NCBI RefSeq assembly: GCF_004684095.1
Contig: NZ_SRII01000003.1
Span: 310,001-374,000 of the forward strand
Direction of reading: 5' to 3'
Length of the DNA: 64,000 nucleotides
Source of the DNA: Hymenobacter sp. UV11
Lineage (GTDB): Bacteria; Bacteroidota; Bacteroidia; Cytophagales; Hymenobacteraceae
The notes below the pieces were generated by a model. The model had not been told where the DNA came from. It made no database searches and saw only the letters and a program-made list of their open reading frames with translations. A program made the position numbers and the translations under genes. This document shows, piece by piece, positions 1 to 8,111 of this stretch (positions within the stretch are counted from its first letter, which is position 1; each line of letters opens with the position of its first letter).

Positions 1-1817
1 GAAACGGTTTCGGGGTTGTAGTTGATAACGATGGTTTTGTAGCCCTCCTCGGCGGCAGTCTGGATGGCGTTTACGCCGCACCAGTCAAACTCCACGCTGC
101 TGCCGATGCGGTACACGCCCGAGCCCAGCACGGCCACCGATTTTTCGGTTTCCGGCTTCAGGTCGTTTTCGGTGCCGTGGTAGGTGAGGTACAAATAGTT
201 GGTCTGGGCCGGAAACTCGGCTGCCAGCGTATCAATCTGCTTCACCACCGGCACAATGCCCAGCGACTTGCGCAGCGTGCGCACGCGCAACTCGCTGTTG
301 CGCAAGTCGTTTTCGCCGTAGAATTTGGCCGCTAACTGTTGGTCCGAAAAGCCAAGTTTCTTGGCTTCTTTCAGCAGCGCCGTGTCGGGCGTGGTGCCGT
401 CGCCGAGGGGTAGGAGCCGCTGACCCAGCTCGAAAATGGTGCTCAGGCGCTGCAAAAACCACAGGTCGATTTTCGTCAGCTCGTGCACTTGCTCAATGGT
501 GTAGCCCAGTTCAAATGCCTGATTGATAGCGAAAATGCGCTCCTCGTTGGGGTCGCTCAGCAGCTTATCTACCTGGGCGGGGGTCACGTCGGCCTCGGGC
601 CGGTTGGCCACGAAACCGCGCTTACCGGTGTCCAGCATCCGCAGGCCCTTCTGAATGGCTTCCTCAAACGAGCGCCCGATGGCCATCACCTCGCCCACGC
701 TCTTCATGCTGGAGCCAATCAGTCGGGTCACGCCGTCAAACTTGCCCAAATCCCAGCGTGGCAGCTTCACCACCACATAGTCGAGCGCCGGCTCAAACAG
801 CGCCGAAGTCGTCTGCGTCACGCTGTTTTTGACCTCGAACAGCCCGTAGCCCAGTGCCAGCTTGGCCGCCACAAATGCGAGGGGGTAGCCCGTCGCCTTC
901 GAGGCCAGCGCCGACGAGCGCGACAAACGCGCGTTTACTTCAATCACGCGATAATCTTCCGAAACCGGGTCGAGCGCGTACTGAATATTACACTCACCCA
1001 CAATGCCCAGGTGCCGAATAGCCTTGATGCCAATCTGGCGCAGCTTGTGGTACTCGCGGTTGCTCAGCGTCTGCGACGGCGCAATTACGATGCTCTCCCC
1101 GGTGTGAATACCAATCGGGTCGAAGTTCTCCATGTTGCAGACCGTGATGCAGTTATCATAGCAGTCGCGCACCACTTCGTACTCCACTTCCTTCCAGCCT
1201 TTCAGCGACTCTTCCACCAAAATCTGGTCGGAAGTCGTAAACGCCCGCTCGGCCAGCGCCCGCAGTTCGTCCTCGTTGTTAGCAAAGCCGCTACCCAGGC
1301 CACCCAGCGCAAACGCCGCCCGAATAATCAGCGGAAAGCCGATTTCCAGGCCCGCCGCCAGCGCGTCGTCCATGGTAGTCACAGCCCGGCTACGGGCGGT
1401 TTTTACGTCGATTTCATTGAGCTTGTCAATGAAAATATCCCGGTCCTCGGTGTCAATGATTGACTGCACCGGCGTGCCGAGCACGCGCAGGTTGTACTTC
1501 TCGAAAATATTATTCCGGTAGAGCTGCACCGCGCAGTTTAGCGCCGTTTGCCCCCCAAACGCCACCAGAATGCCGTCGGGTTTTTCCTTCTTAATTACCT
1601 CCTCGACGAAATACGGCGTGACGGGCAGAAAGTACACGTCGTCGGCAATATTGTCCGACGTCTGCACGGTGGCAATATTGGGGTTAATGAGGATGGTCGT
1701 AATGCCTTCCTCCTTCAGCGCCTTCAGCGCCTGCGAACCGGAATAGTCAAATTCGCCCGCCTCGCCGATTTTCAGAGCGCCCGAGCCGAGAACCAGTACT
1801 TTCTTGATGTCTTTCAT
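1..1817 (-). CDS. carB: carbamoyl-phosphate synthase large subunit (partial, runs off left edge)
   Basis: This is the N-terminal 605 codons of the large, ammonia- and ATP-using subunit of carbamoyl-phosphate synthase, which makes carbamoyl phosphate for arginine and pyrimidines. The reading frame begins with ATG at 1817 ([13 protein letters not shown]). It shows the CarB landmarks [13 protein letters not shown], the [10 protein letters not shown] stretch, the ATP-grasp segment [12 protein letters not shown] and the start of the second half ([19 protein letters not shown]) near the window edge. The frame stays open to base 1, so the gene is cut by the window and is not broken. It lies downstream of carA in the same direction but is separated from it by a GIY-YIG gene and a hypothetical gene. 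The family call is very secure. Confidence 0.97.
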   Translation of the reverse strand, partial: MKDIKKVLVLGSGALKIGEAGEFDYSGSQALKALKEEGITTILINPNIATVQTSDNIADDVYFLPVTPYFVEEVIKKEKPDGILVAFGGQTALNCAVQLYRNNIFEKYNLRVLGTPVQSIIDTEDRDIFIDKLNEIDVKTARSRAVTTMDDALAAGLEIGFPLIIRAAFALGGLGSGFANNEDELRALAERAFTTSDQILVEESLKGWKEVEYEVVRDCYDNCITVCNMENFDPIGIHTGESIVIAPSQTLSNREYHKLRQIGIKAIRHLGIVGECNIQYALDPVSEDYRVIEVNARLSRSSALASKATGYPLAFVAAKLALGYGLFEVKNSVTQTTSALFEPALDYVVVKLPRWDLGKFDGVTRLIGSSMKSVGEVMAIGRSFEEAIQKGLRMLDTGKRGFVANRPEADVTPAQVDKLLSDPNEERIFAINQAFELGYTIEQVHELTKIDLWFLQRLSTIFELGQRLLPLGDGTTPDTALLKEAKKLGFSDQQLAAKFYGENDLRNSELRVRTLRKSLGIVPVVKQIDTLAAEFPAQTNYLYLTYHGTENDLKPETEKSVAVLGSGVYRIGSSVEFDWCGVNAIQTAAEEGYKTIVINYNPETV

Positions 1818-1894
1818 TGGTTGCTTAAAGCCTTCAGAATAAGAAGGAAGCGAGTGTAAAAATTAAGTTTTTTAACGTCAAAATCAGGGCGTTC

Positions 1895-1947
1895 GTCATG
1901 CTGAGCGGAGCGCAGCGAAGTCGAAGCATCTTGGCCGCTTCGTTGCT
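1895..1947. repeat. solo arm of class A palindromic repeat
   Basis: A 41-bp arm starting GTCATGCTGAGC is identical, in inverted orientation, to the right arm of the palindrome at 2681-2782, and is followed by the loop-side sequence CGCTTCGTTG that also occurs in that element. There is no partner arm nearby, so it cannot form the usual hairpin. Confidence 0.85.
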
Positions 1948-2365
1948 AAGCAAGTCCACGTATTATGTCCAAGCGGTTGCTAAGGGCATGCGGAGAAAAA
2001 AAGTCAGGAATAGTATGCTCATTTCTCTGTGGCCGACTTAAAAACTCAGGTTTCCATTCAGCGATGCGCTTTTCCTTGATGTGAATGTATTTTTCGGGTT
2101 CAGGCTCGTCTATGTATTCCTCTTGTAGCACAAGAACCAGCGGCGCTTCTGTTCCAGCGTGTGCCAACGAATAAGCCAAGGCTTCTTCGTATGTCTCAAA
2201 AGAATAGAAGTAGTCATCGCCATCATCAAAATCGGGTGCTCCATCATGCGGATGGCACCAGACCCGATATTCTAAGACCTCATCCCAAACGTAGCCGCCT
2301 GAGCCAACGAACGCCGGATAAGTGCCTATTAAATCGGGGTCTTTTGCTGCTGAATATTTTGACAT
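1946..2365 (-). CDS. conserved hypothetical protein, 139 aa
   Basis: The product is a soluble, acidic protein without signal peptide or membrane segment. It starts MSKYSAAKDPDLIGTYPAF, has an aromatic and acidic middle (DFDDGDDYFYSFETYEEAL) and a C-terminal part with HIKEKRIAEW and FLSRP. I recognise it as a widespread bacterial protein type of unknown role, sometimes labelled as an acetyltransferase in databases, but no acetyl-CoA-binding motif is visible and I assign no function. It begins 4 bp after the GIY-YIG stop codon, so the two are probably co-transcribed. Base composition is lower in GC than the car genes on either side, which fits a later insertion between carA and carB. Confidence 0.8.
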   Translation of the reverse strand: MSKYSAAKDPDLIGTYPAFVGSGGYVWDEVLEYRVWCHPHDGAPDFDDGDDYFYSFETYEEALAYSLAHAGTEAPLVLVLQEEYIDEPEPEKYIHIKEKRIAEWKPEFLSRPQRNEHTIPDFFSPHALSNRLDIIRGLA

Positions 2366-2369
2366 GAAT

Positions 2370-2660
2370 TTAACCCTCCCAAGTTTCTAAGTCAATTGCC
2401 TTCCAAGCAGGGTTAAATCCGTTTATCAGAGCTTCCTTTTTCGCCCGAGTCCAGCCTTTTAGTTGCTTCTCACGCGCAATAGCCTGCGTAGCATCAGGAC
2501 ATATTTCAAAGTAAATCAGCAAGTCCGCCTGATATTTACCCGTAAACTTTCCAACGTCGCCACGCCCGCTACTGTGCTCATAGAGCCGCCTCACCAAGTC
2601 GCTAGTCATACCGATATAAAGCACGGTTTTCGTAGGGTTAGTAAGAATGTAGACGTACAT
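2370..2660 (-). CDS. GIY-YIG nuclease family protein (YhbQ/UPF0213-like)
   Basis: This is a 96-residue single-domain GIY-YIG protein. The variant GIY element is MYVYILTNP at the N-terminus, YIG is at residues 15-17, the catalytic-type Arg lies in DLVRRLYEH (24-25) with His29, and the metal-binding Glu lies in AREKQLKGW (Glu64). Members of this small stand-alone family have a nuclease fold, but their natural substrates are poorly defined. The gene lies between carA and carB, just inside a full palindromic repeat (2681-2782) and directly upstream of a hypothetical gene, and the pair is bracketed by an identical 41-bp inverted repeat. The family call is secure; any role in repeat mobility is speculation. 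Confidence 0.92.
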   Translation of the reverse strand: MYVYILTNPTKTVLYIGMTSDLVRRLYEHSSGRGDVGKFTGKYQADLLIYFEICPDATQAIAREKQLKGWTRAKKEALINGFNPAWKAIDLETWEG

Positions 2661-2680
2661 ATTTTGAAAAGCGAGTGACT

Positions 2681-2782
2681 GTCATGCTGAGCTTGTCGAA
2701 GCATCTTGGCCGCTTCGTTGCATACGTATTCCAACGAACCTGCCAAGATGCTTCGACTTCGCTGCGCTCCGCTCAGCATGAC
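2681..2782. repeat. class A palindromic repeat
   Basis: The left arm is GTCATGCTGAGC...GAAGCATCTTGGC (2681-2710) and the right arm (2742-2782) is its complement with an extra segment, CTTCGCTGCGCTCCG-like, inserted. The element lies between the GIY-YIG gene start and the carA stop codon. Confidence 0.9.
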
Positions 2783-2800
2783 GTTGCTTGTTGCTTCTGT

Positions 2801-3898
2801 TTATACCGTCGTCTGCTCCGCCTTATACCTCTCCACCGAAGCCAAAAAGTCGTCAAACAAATACTCCGTATCCACTGGCCCGCCGGCGGCTTCGGGGTGA
2901 AACTGCACCGCGAAAAACGGCTTGGTTTTGTGGCGGATACCCTCACAGGTGCCGTCGTTTAGGTTCTCAAATAAGCCTTCCCACTCAGCGGGCAAGTTCT
3001 TCATATCTACCGCGAAACCGTGGTTTTGCGAGGTCACGTAGCACTTATTGGTGCCGAGCTGGCGCACGGGCTGGTTGTGGCTGCGGTGGCCGTATTTCAG
3101 CTTGTAGGTGCTACCTCCGCAGGCCAGGCCCATGAGTTGAATGCCCAGGCAGATGCCGAAAATCGGCTTGTCGCCGGCCAGTGCGGTGCGCAGGTGGCCG
3201 ATGGTTTTTTCGCAGGTGGTGGGGTCGCCGGGGCCGTTGCTCAGGAACAGGCCGTCGTAGTCGAGCTGGTTGAAATCGTAGTCCCAGGGCACGCGGGTTA
3301 GCTCCACGTCGCGCTCCAGCAGGCAGCGGATAATGTTGTTTTTCACGCCGCAATCGACCAGCACTATTTTGTGCTTGCCGCTGCCGTAGCGCTTCACGCC
3401 GTCCACGCTCACCTGGGCCACGAGGTTGTCCTCGTTGGGGTCGTGCAGCGGCACGTCGTGGTCAGGCGTCACGATTTTGCCAAGCATCGCGCCTTCTTCG
3501 CGCAGCTTCTTGGTGAGCATCCGGGTATCCACATCGTAAATGCCGGGAATATCGTGCGCCGCCAGCCACTCGCTCAGGCTTTGCGAGGCGTTCCAGTGGT
3601 TGTACTCCTCCGAATAATACGACACCACAAGGCCCGAAATATGCACCTGGCTCGATTCGAGGGCGCTCGAAATATCCTGCTCAATCTGCTCCATCGGCAC
3701 GCCGTAGTTGCCCACCATGGGGTAGGTGAGCACCAGAATCTGGCCCCGGAAGGAGGGGTCGGTCAGGTTTTCGGGGTAGCCCGTCATGGCCGTGCTGAAC
3801 ACAACCTCGCCCGCCGACGCCGTGTAGGCCCCAAACGACTTGCCTTCCAGCTCAGTGCCATCGGCTAATACCAGTTTTACCGGCTTCGTATTTTCCAC
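2801..3898 (-). CDS. carA: carbamoyl-phosphate synthase small subunit
   Basis: This is the glutamine amidotransferase subunit that hydrolyses glutamine and passes ammonia to CarB. The N-terminal CarA domain (KLVLADGTELEGKSFG, AMTGYPENLTDPSFRGQ) is followed by a class I amidotransferase domain. The nucleophile Cys sits in FGICLGIQLMG and the catalytic His/Glu in QFHPEAAGGP near the C-terminus. I chose the GTG at 3898 (ENTKPVKLVL) because family members start just before this segment, giving 365 residues. An upstream TTG at 3952 is in frame but adds a tail unlike the family. It lies downstream of argD with a perfect palindrome between them, and is followed by the GIY-YIG cassette and then carB. 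Confidence 0.95.
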   Translation of the reverse strand: MENTKPVKLVLADGTELEGKSFGAYTASAGEVVFSTAMTGYPENLTDPSFRGQILVLTYPMVGNYGVPMEQIEQDISSALESSQVHISGLVVSYYSEEYNHWNASQSLSEWLAAHDIPGIYDVDTRMLTKKLREEGAMLGKIVTPDHDVPLHDPNEDNLVAQVSVDGVKRYGSGKHKIVLVDCGVKNNIIRCLLERDVELTRVPWDYDFNQLDYDGLFLSNGPGDPTTCEKTIGHLRTALAGDKPIFGICLGIQLMGLACGGSTYKLKYGHRSHNQPVRQLGTNKCYVTSQNHGFAVDMKNLPAEWEGLFENLNDGTCEGIRHKTKPFFAVQFHPEAAGGPVDTEYLFDDFLASVERYKAEQTTV

Positions 3899-3978
3899 GC
3901 TTGTTGAGTTATGTGTAAAATGGAGTGGTGCTCCGTTGGTCGCTTTAAGCAATTTAACTATCGTTTGTCAGGGTCGTC

Positions 3979-4073
3979 GGTCATGCAGAGCGCAGCGAAG
4001 CATCTCGCTCGCAACGTTGGGTTGGTAACCCTAGCGTTAACACGCGAGATGCTTCGCTGCGCTCTGCATGACC
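3979..4073. repeat. palindromic repeat, 30-bp perfect arms
   Basis: Arms 3979-4008 and 4044-4073 are perfect reverse complements (GGTCATGCAGAGCGCAGCGA...). This variant of class A lies between the argD stop and the carA start. It could form a strong hairpin in the argD-carA transcript. Confidence 0.9.
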
Positions 4074-4084
4074 TTATCCTTCTA

Positions 4085-5248
4085 TTATTCCTGCTCGACT
4101 ACCGTGTTATCAACCGCAAATTTAGCCGGTTCCAGCGCGTATAGCGCCTGCAAAAATAGGTCAGCCTCGGCTTTTGTGATGTTAAGTGGTGGTAATAAGC
4201 GCAGTACGTTCGGGTCGCTGGCGTTGCCCACGAAGATGTGATGCTCGAACATGAGCTTGTCACGAATCTCCTTGATGGGGAAATCGTATTTCACGCCAAT
4301 CATCAGCCCACGCCCACGCACCACCGTGGCTTGGCTGTGCGCCCACAACTCTTGCATGATGTAGGCACCCAGCTCGGCCGCGTGAGCCACCAGGTTTTCC
4401 TGCTCCAATACTTCGAGTACCGCTAGCCCCGCCGCGCAAGCCAGATGGTTGCCGCCAAACGTGGTACCCAGCAAGCCATACGACGCCTTAAATTTGGGCG
4501 AAATCAGCACACCGCCAATCGGGAAGCCGTTGCCCATGCCCTTGGCCGTGGTGATAATATCCGGCCGGATGCCCGCGTGCTGGTGCGCGAAAAACTTACC
4601 GCTGCGGCCGTAGCCGCTCTGCACTTCGTCGGCAATCAAAAGGGCCCCGTGCGCCCCGCAGACCAGCGAAAGACCCACCAGAAAATCGTCGGGCGGGCTA
4701 ATAACCCCGCCTACCCCCTGAATCGGCTCCACGATGACTGCGCACACGTCGCCGCCGCGCAGTGCTTCCACCACCGCTGGCAAGTCGTATTCCAGGAAGG
4801 AAACCAGGTGGCCTGCGTTAAAAGGTGCCACAATTTTAGGGTTATCCGTCGCCGCCACGGCCCCCGACGTGCGGCCGTGAAACGCACCCTTGAAGGCGAT
4901 TACCCGCTTTTTGCCCGTGTGAAACGACGCTAGCTTGAGCGCATTCTCATTGGCCTCGGCACCCGAGTTGCACAGAAACAGGCTGTAGTCAGGGTAGCCC
5001 GATAAGTCGCCCAACTTCGTGGCTAGCTCCTGCTGCATCGGGATTTTCACCGAGTTGGAGTAGAAGCCGATTTTGGCCACCTGCTCCTGCACGCGCTGCA
5101 CGTAGTGCGGGTGGCTGTGACCGATGGAAATCACAGCGTGGCCGCCGTAAAAATCCAGGTATTGCTGACCGTTCGCGTCCCAAAGCGTCGCGCCGAGCGC
5201 CCGAACGGGGGTGATGTCCACTAGCGGATAAACGTCGAAGAGGTTCAT
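4085..5248 (-). CDS. argD: acetylornithine (or succinylornithine) aminotransferase
   Basis: This is a 387-residue class III PLP-dependent aminotransferase that forms the N-acylornithine of the arginine pathway. PLP-site features are NSGAEANENALKLA near residue 94, the carboxylate ADEVQSGYGR (Asp207) and the Schiff-base Lys236 in TTAKGMGNGFPIGG. TTFGGNHLACAAGLAVLE matches ArgD closely. The gene follows argG-argC, with an HNH-type gene wedged between argC and argD (7 bp upstream of its start), and precedes carA. In Bacteroidota this pathway often uses N-succinyl rather than N-acetyl intermediates. The sequence alone does not decide which acyl group is used here. Confidence 0.94.
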   Translation of the reverse strand: MNLFDVYPLVDITPVRALGATLWDANGQQYLDFYGGHAVISIGHSHPHYVQRVQEQVAKIGFYSNSVKIPMQQELATKLGDLSGYPDYSLFLCNSGAEANENALKLASFHTGKKRVIAFKGAFHGRTSGAVAATDNPKIVAPFNAGHLVSFLEYDLPAVVEALRGGDVCAVIVEPIQGVGGVISPPDDFLVGLSLVCGAHGALLIADEVQSGYGRSGKFFAHQHAGIRPDIITTAKGMGNGFPIGGVLISPKFKASYGLLGTTFGGNHLACAAGLAVLEVLEQENLVAHAAELGAYIMQELWAHSQATVVRGRGLMIGVKYDFPIKEIRDKLMFEHHIFVGNASDPNVLRLLPPLNITKAEADLFLQALYALEPAKFAVDNTVVEQE

Positions 5249-5255
5249 GGTTAGG

Positions 5256-5747
5256 TTATTCAGAATCTAAAAAAGAACCTTTGTTCTTCTGGATGAATAA
5301 GGCATAATTCATTAGGTCTTTATCGACCCATCGCAAATTGATGTAATGGTTATTTGTTATAATTCTATCAACGTGCTCAACAAATTTGTATTCATTAGGA
5401 TTTGGAATAAAATGTTTTGCTACAAGAATATGGATTGGTAGTTGTTCGACTTTTTTTAAGAATTTTTGACCGCCTCTATGCCAGGGTTTCAAATCAGACC
5501 TAAGTTTTATTGCTCCGTTAAGTGTAATATTTATGTAGCCATGCTGTGGAATATCCGGCTCAATCCAATGAGGCTTTCTACTTCCATCTTTACCATTTTT
5601 AGAATATACCAGAGGCTCGTGTTCCTTTCCAGGTTCTTTATTCCAGAACTTCCAAATGCGACCTGATTCTGTAACAGCGTACCGATACCCTTCGATTCTA
5701 GTGGCCTGTTCACCATCAAGCGTAAAATACTGCCTGTCTTGAAGCAT
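5256..5747 (-). CDS. HNH endonuclease-like protein with NUMOD4-like N-terminus
   Basis: This is a 163-residue protein. The N-terminal part (EGYRYAVTESGRIWKFWNK, then HGYINITLNG) resembles the NUMOD4 module of homing endonucleases. The C-terminal part PIHILVAKHFIPNP followed by VEHVDRIITNNHYINLRWV matches the HNH_3 pattern (His, then NH-D...N-N...NL-WV), although the usual Asn-His pair is Glu-His here. The coding sequence is strikingly AT-rich compared with argC and argD, and it sits alone between them in the same direction, ending 7 bp before argD. It is probably a mobile or degenerate homing-type nuclease gene acquired into the arg operon. Activity cannot be judged. Confidence 0.82.
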   Translation of the reverse strand: MLQDRQYFTLDGEQATRIEGYRYAVTESGRIWKFWNKEPGKEHEPLVYSKNGKDGSRKPHWIEPDIPQHGYINITLNGAIKLRSDLKPWHRGGQKFLKKVEQLPIHILVAKHFIPNPNEYKFVEHVDRIITNNHYINLRWVDKDLMNYALFIQKNKGSFLDSE

Positions 5748-5840
5748 TGGCTAGGAGAGAGACTATTATTTAAAGAAATTTGATAGTAAAACCTTTATTG
5801 AGTTTCTTCCTAATCTAGAATGGCCGGTAGAGCCGCAAGA

Positions 5841-6827
5841 TTAGAAAAACGAGGCTTTTATTCCCAACCCTGCCGTTTCCTCCAAGCCAAACATTAGATT
5901 CATATTCTGAATAGCCTGCCCCGATGCGCCTTTCAGCAGGTTGTCCAGCGCGGACGTGATGAGCACTTGGTCGTCGTGCTTAGCCACGTGCAACAAGCAT
6001 TTATTGGTGTTCACCACTTGCTTGAGGTGAATTTCCTTCTCCGACACTATCGTAAACGGCGCATCACGATAGTAGTCGGCGTACAACTCTTGTACTTCGG
6101 GTACTAAAAGTTCACAGGTAGTATAAACTGAAGCGAAGATGCCCCGCGTAAAATTGCCCCGGTAAGGAATGAACCGCACTGGCTTAGCAAAGCTCGTCTG
6201 CAAGCCTACGAGCGTTTCGCCAATCTCGCCCAAGTGCTGGTGCGTGAAGGTTTTATAGGTTGAAATATTGCCGGTGCGCCAGGTGTAGCCCGTCGTTTCG
6301 ACGAGGCCCCGGCCCGCGCCGGTGCTGCCCGTAATAGCCGAAACGTGCACGGCATCGTGCAGCTGCCCGGCGGCGGCCAGCGGCAGCAGCGCCAGCTGAA
6401 TGGCCGAGGCAAAACAGCCCGGATTGGCAATGCTGTCGGCGGTGCGGATTTGCTCGCGGTTCAGCTCCGGCAGGCCGTATACGAAGTGCCGGCCGGCTAC
6501 GTCGCGGTCGGCCGCCAGGCGAAAATCATTGCTCAGGTCAATGACCTTCGTGGAGGGGGGTAGATGCGTTTTCAGTAGCCACTCGCGGGAGTTGCCGTGG
6601 CCGAGGCACAGGAAAACCACGTCCTCATCGCCGGTTAGCTCGCTGGCAAAGGTGAGGTCGGTATCGCCCAGCAAGTCGTCGTGTACCGAGTGCAGCGGCT
6701 GCCCGGCCTGCGTCGAGCTAACCACCGCGCCGATTTCGACTTGCGGATGGTGCAGCAGCAGGCGCACCAACTCGCCGGCCGTGTAGCCCGCGCCACCCAC
6801 GATACCCGCCTTAACCAACTTGCTCAT
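5841..6827 (-). CDS. argC: N-acetyl-gamma-glutamyl-phosphate reductase
   Basis: This NADPH-dependent reductase of N-acylglutamyl phosphate has 328 residues. An N-terminal Rossmann motif GIVGGAGYTAGEL (8-20) is followed by the catalytic Cys138 in SIANPGCFASA, and the later segment HQHLGEIGETL carries the conserved His region. The start ATG at 6827 overlaps the end of argG by 17 nt, which indicates translational coupling in the leftward operon. About 90 bp after its stop, the AT-rich HNH-type gene begins. The family call is secure. Confidence 0.95.
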   Translation of the reverse strand: MSKLVKAGIVGGAGYTAGELVRLLLHHPQVEIGAVVSSTQAGQPLHSVHDDLLGDTDLTFASELTGDEDVVFLCLGHGNSREWLLKTHLPPSTKVIDLSNDFRLAADRDVAGRHFVYGLPELNREQIRTADSIANPGCFASAIQLALLPLAAAGQLHDAVHVSAITGSTGAGRGLVETTGYTWRTGNISTYKTFTHQHLGEIGETLVGLQTSFAKPVRFIPYRGNFTRGIFASVYTTCELLVPEVQELYADYYRDAPFTIVSEKEIHLKQVVNTNKCLLHVAKHDDQVLITSALDNLLKGASGQAIQNMNLMFGLEETAGLGIKASFF

Positions 6828-8007
6828 CGTTCAGGCTGGCGTGGATTTTCAATTGGTTGCCGAAGATTTTAATAAAGCCGCGCGCGTCGCGCGAATCCCA
6901 GGCGTTGTTCTCCTCACCGTAGGTCGCCACTTTCGATTGCATCATGTCGTACTTCGACTCAATACCCAGCAGCTCAAAGTGGTAGGGCCGCAGTTCGACG
7001 AACACCGTGCCCGTCACGCGATCCTGCGACGACACCAAAAACGCCTCGAAATCGCGCATCACCGGGTCGAGATACTGTGCCTCGTGTAGCAGCGTGCCGT
7101 ACCAGGTCGCAATAGGCTCTTTGTTAAGCTGCTGCCAGCGCGAAAGCGTATGCTTTTCCAGCAAGTGGTGCGCCTTAATAAGCAGCAGCGCCGCTGGCGC
7201 CTCGAAGCCTACCCGGCCTTTGATGCCCAAAATGGTGTCACCCACGTGCGTGTCGCGACCGATGGCGTAAGCGCCGGCGATGTCATTCACCTGCTGAATG
7301 AGCAACACGGCATCCATGCGCTGGCCGTTCAGGGCCACCGGCTCACCTTTTTCAAAGGTGATTTCCAGCTGGCTGGGCTCAGTTTTGGATAATTGGGTGG
7401 GGTAGGCGCTCTCGGGCAAAGCCTGGCGTGAGGTCAGCGTTTCGACGCCGCCCACGCTGGTGCCCCAAATACCCCGGTTGATGGAGTATTTAGCCTTTTC
7501 CCAGCTCATTTCGAAGCCCTGGTCCTGCAAATACTGAATCTCGGCCTGGCGCGACAGCTTCTGGTCGCGGATGGGCGTGATAATCTCCGTATCGGGCGAA
7601 ATAACGGCGAAAGCCACGTCGAAGCGCACCTGGTCGTTGCCGGCGCCAGTGCTGCCGTGCACGATATACTCAGCATTCTCTCGCTTGGCATACTCGGCAA
7701 TGGCCAGCGCCTGAAACATGCGCTCGGCGCTCACGCTCAGCGGGTACGTGTCGTTTTTCAACACGTTGCCAAACAGCAGGTAGCGCAGGCAATCGTGATA
7801 GTAGCGCTCCGTAATATCAATTACCTCGTGCTTCACCGAGCCCAGTTCATAAGCGCGCTTTTCAATGGCGACTAACTCGTCGGCCGAAAAGCCGCCCGAA
7901 TTCACGATAACGGTGTGCACTTCTAAATCCTGCTCCCGCGAGAGGTTCACCACGCAGTACGAGGTATCCAGCCCGCCGCTGTACGCTACAATTGCCTTTT
8001 TCTTCAT
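6811..8007 (-). CDS. argG: argininosuccinate synthase
   Basis: This enzyme condenses citrulline and aspartate with ATP hydrolysis to give argininosuccinate. The PP-loop is at the N-terminus (AIVAYSGGLDTS). Also typical are EYIVHGSTGAGNDQVRF, SINRGIWGTSVGG and a C-terminal stretch ending FGNQLKIHASLNDEQ. The ATG at 8007 (MKKKAIVAYSGG) is the natural start, giving 398 residues. A GTG at 8022 is in frame but adds only five unlikely residues. Its 3' end overlaps argC. Upstream, two short hairpins lie between it and the GNAT gene. Confidence 0.95.
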   Translation of the reverse strand: MKKKAIVAYSGGLDTSYCVVNLSREQDLEVHTVIVNSGGFSADELVAIEKRAYELGSVKHEVIDITERYYHDCLRYLLFGNVLKNDTYPLSVSAERMFQALAIAEYAKRENAEYIVHGSTGAGNDQVRFDVAFAVISPDTEIITPIRDQKLSRQAEIQYLQDQGFEMSWEKAKYSINRGIWGTSVGGVETLTSRQALPESAYPTQLSKTEPSQLEITFEKGEPVALNGQRMDAVLLIQQVNDIAGAYAIGRDTHVGDTILGIKGRVGFEAPAALLLIKAHHLLEKHTLSRWQQLNKEPIATWYGTLLHEAQYLDPVMRDFEAFLVSSQDRVTGTVFVELRPYHFELLGIESKYDMMQSKVATYGEENNAWDSRDARGFIKIFGNQLKIHASLNDEQVG

Positions 8008-8014
8008 TAGAGTG

Positions 8015-8110
8015 AGTAGCACGGACTGTTAGTCCGCGAGTAAAGAATCATAAATACTATTGCCGGGAGCAGCTTTCAGCTCGTAGCGCGGACAGAAAGT
8101 CCGCGCTACG
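8015..8110. repeat. small hairpin-forming repeat between argG and GNAT gene
   Basis: Two related units built on GTAGC(A/G)CGGAC...GTCCGCG lie here. The second, 8083-8109, is a perfect hairpin (GTAGCGCGGAC, AGAAA loop, GTCCGCGCTAC). The first (about 8016-8040) is a less perfect copy. They lie in the leftward operon just before argG and could form mRNA stems. Confidence 0.75.
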
Positions 8111-8111
8111 A

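Larger units (their letters stand above)
1895..2782. mobile_element. putative GIY-YIG cassette bounded by a 41-bp inverted repeat
   Basis: Bases 1895-1935 and the reverse complement of 2742-2782 are the same 41-bp sequence, beginning GTCATGCTGAGCGGAGCG. Between them lie only two leftward genes, a GIY-YIG nuclease and a 139-residue hypothetical protein. The right copy is one arm of a full palindrome (2681-2782); the left copy is a solo arm. The segment separates carA from carB. Related palindromes recur elsewhere in the window without such genes. The repeat structure is seen directly. That the segment moves, or that the GIY-YIG protein acts on the repeats, is inference; no target-site duplication is evident. 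Confidence 0.45.

Noticed and set aside
483..1463. 326-codon rightward reading frame
   Set aside because: It lies wholly antisense to carB, which has clear homology; GC-rich codon bias opens such antisense frames.
1885..2790. Target-site duplication around the GIY-YIG cassette
   Set aside because: Only a three- to four-base match (GTT/CGTT) can be found at the two ends, no better than chance.
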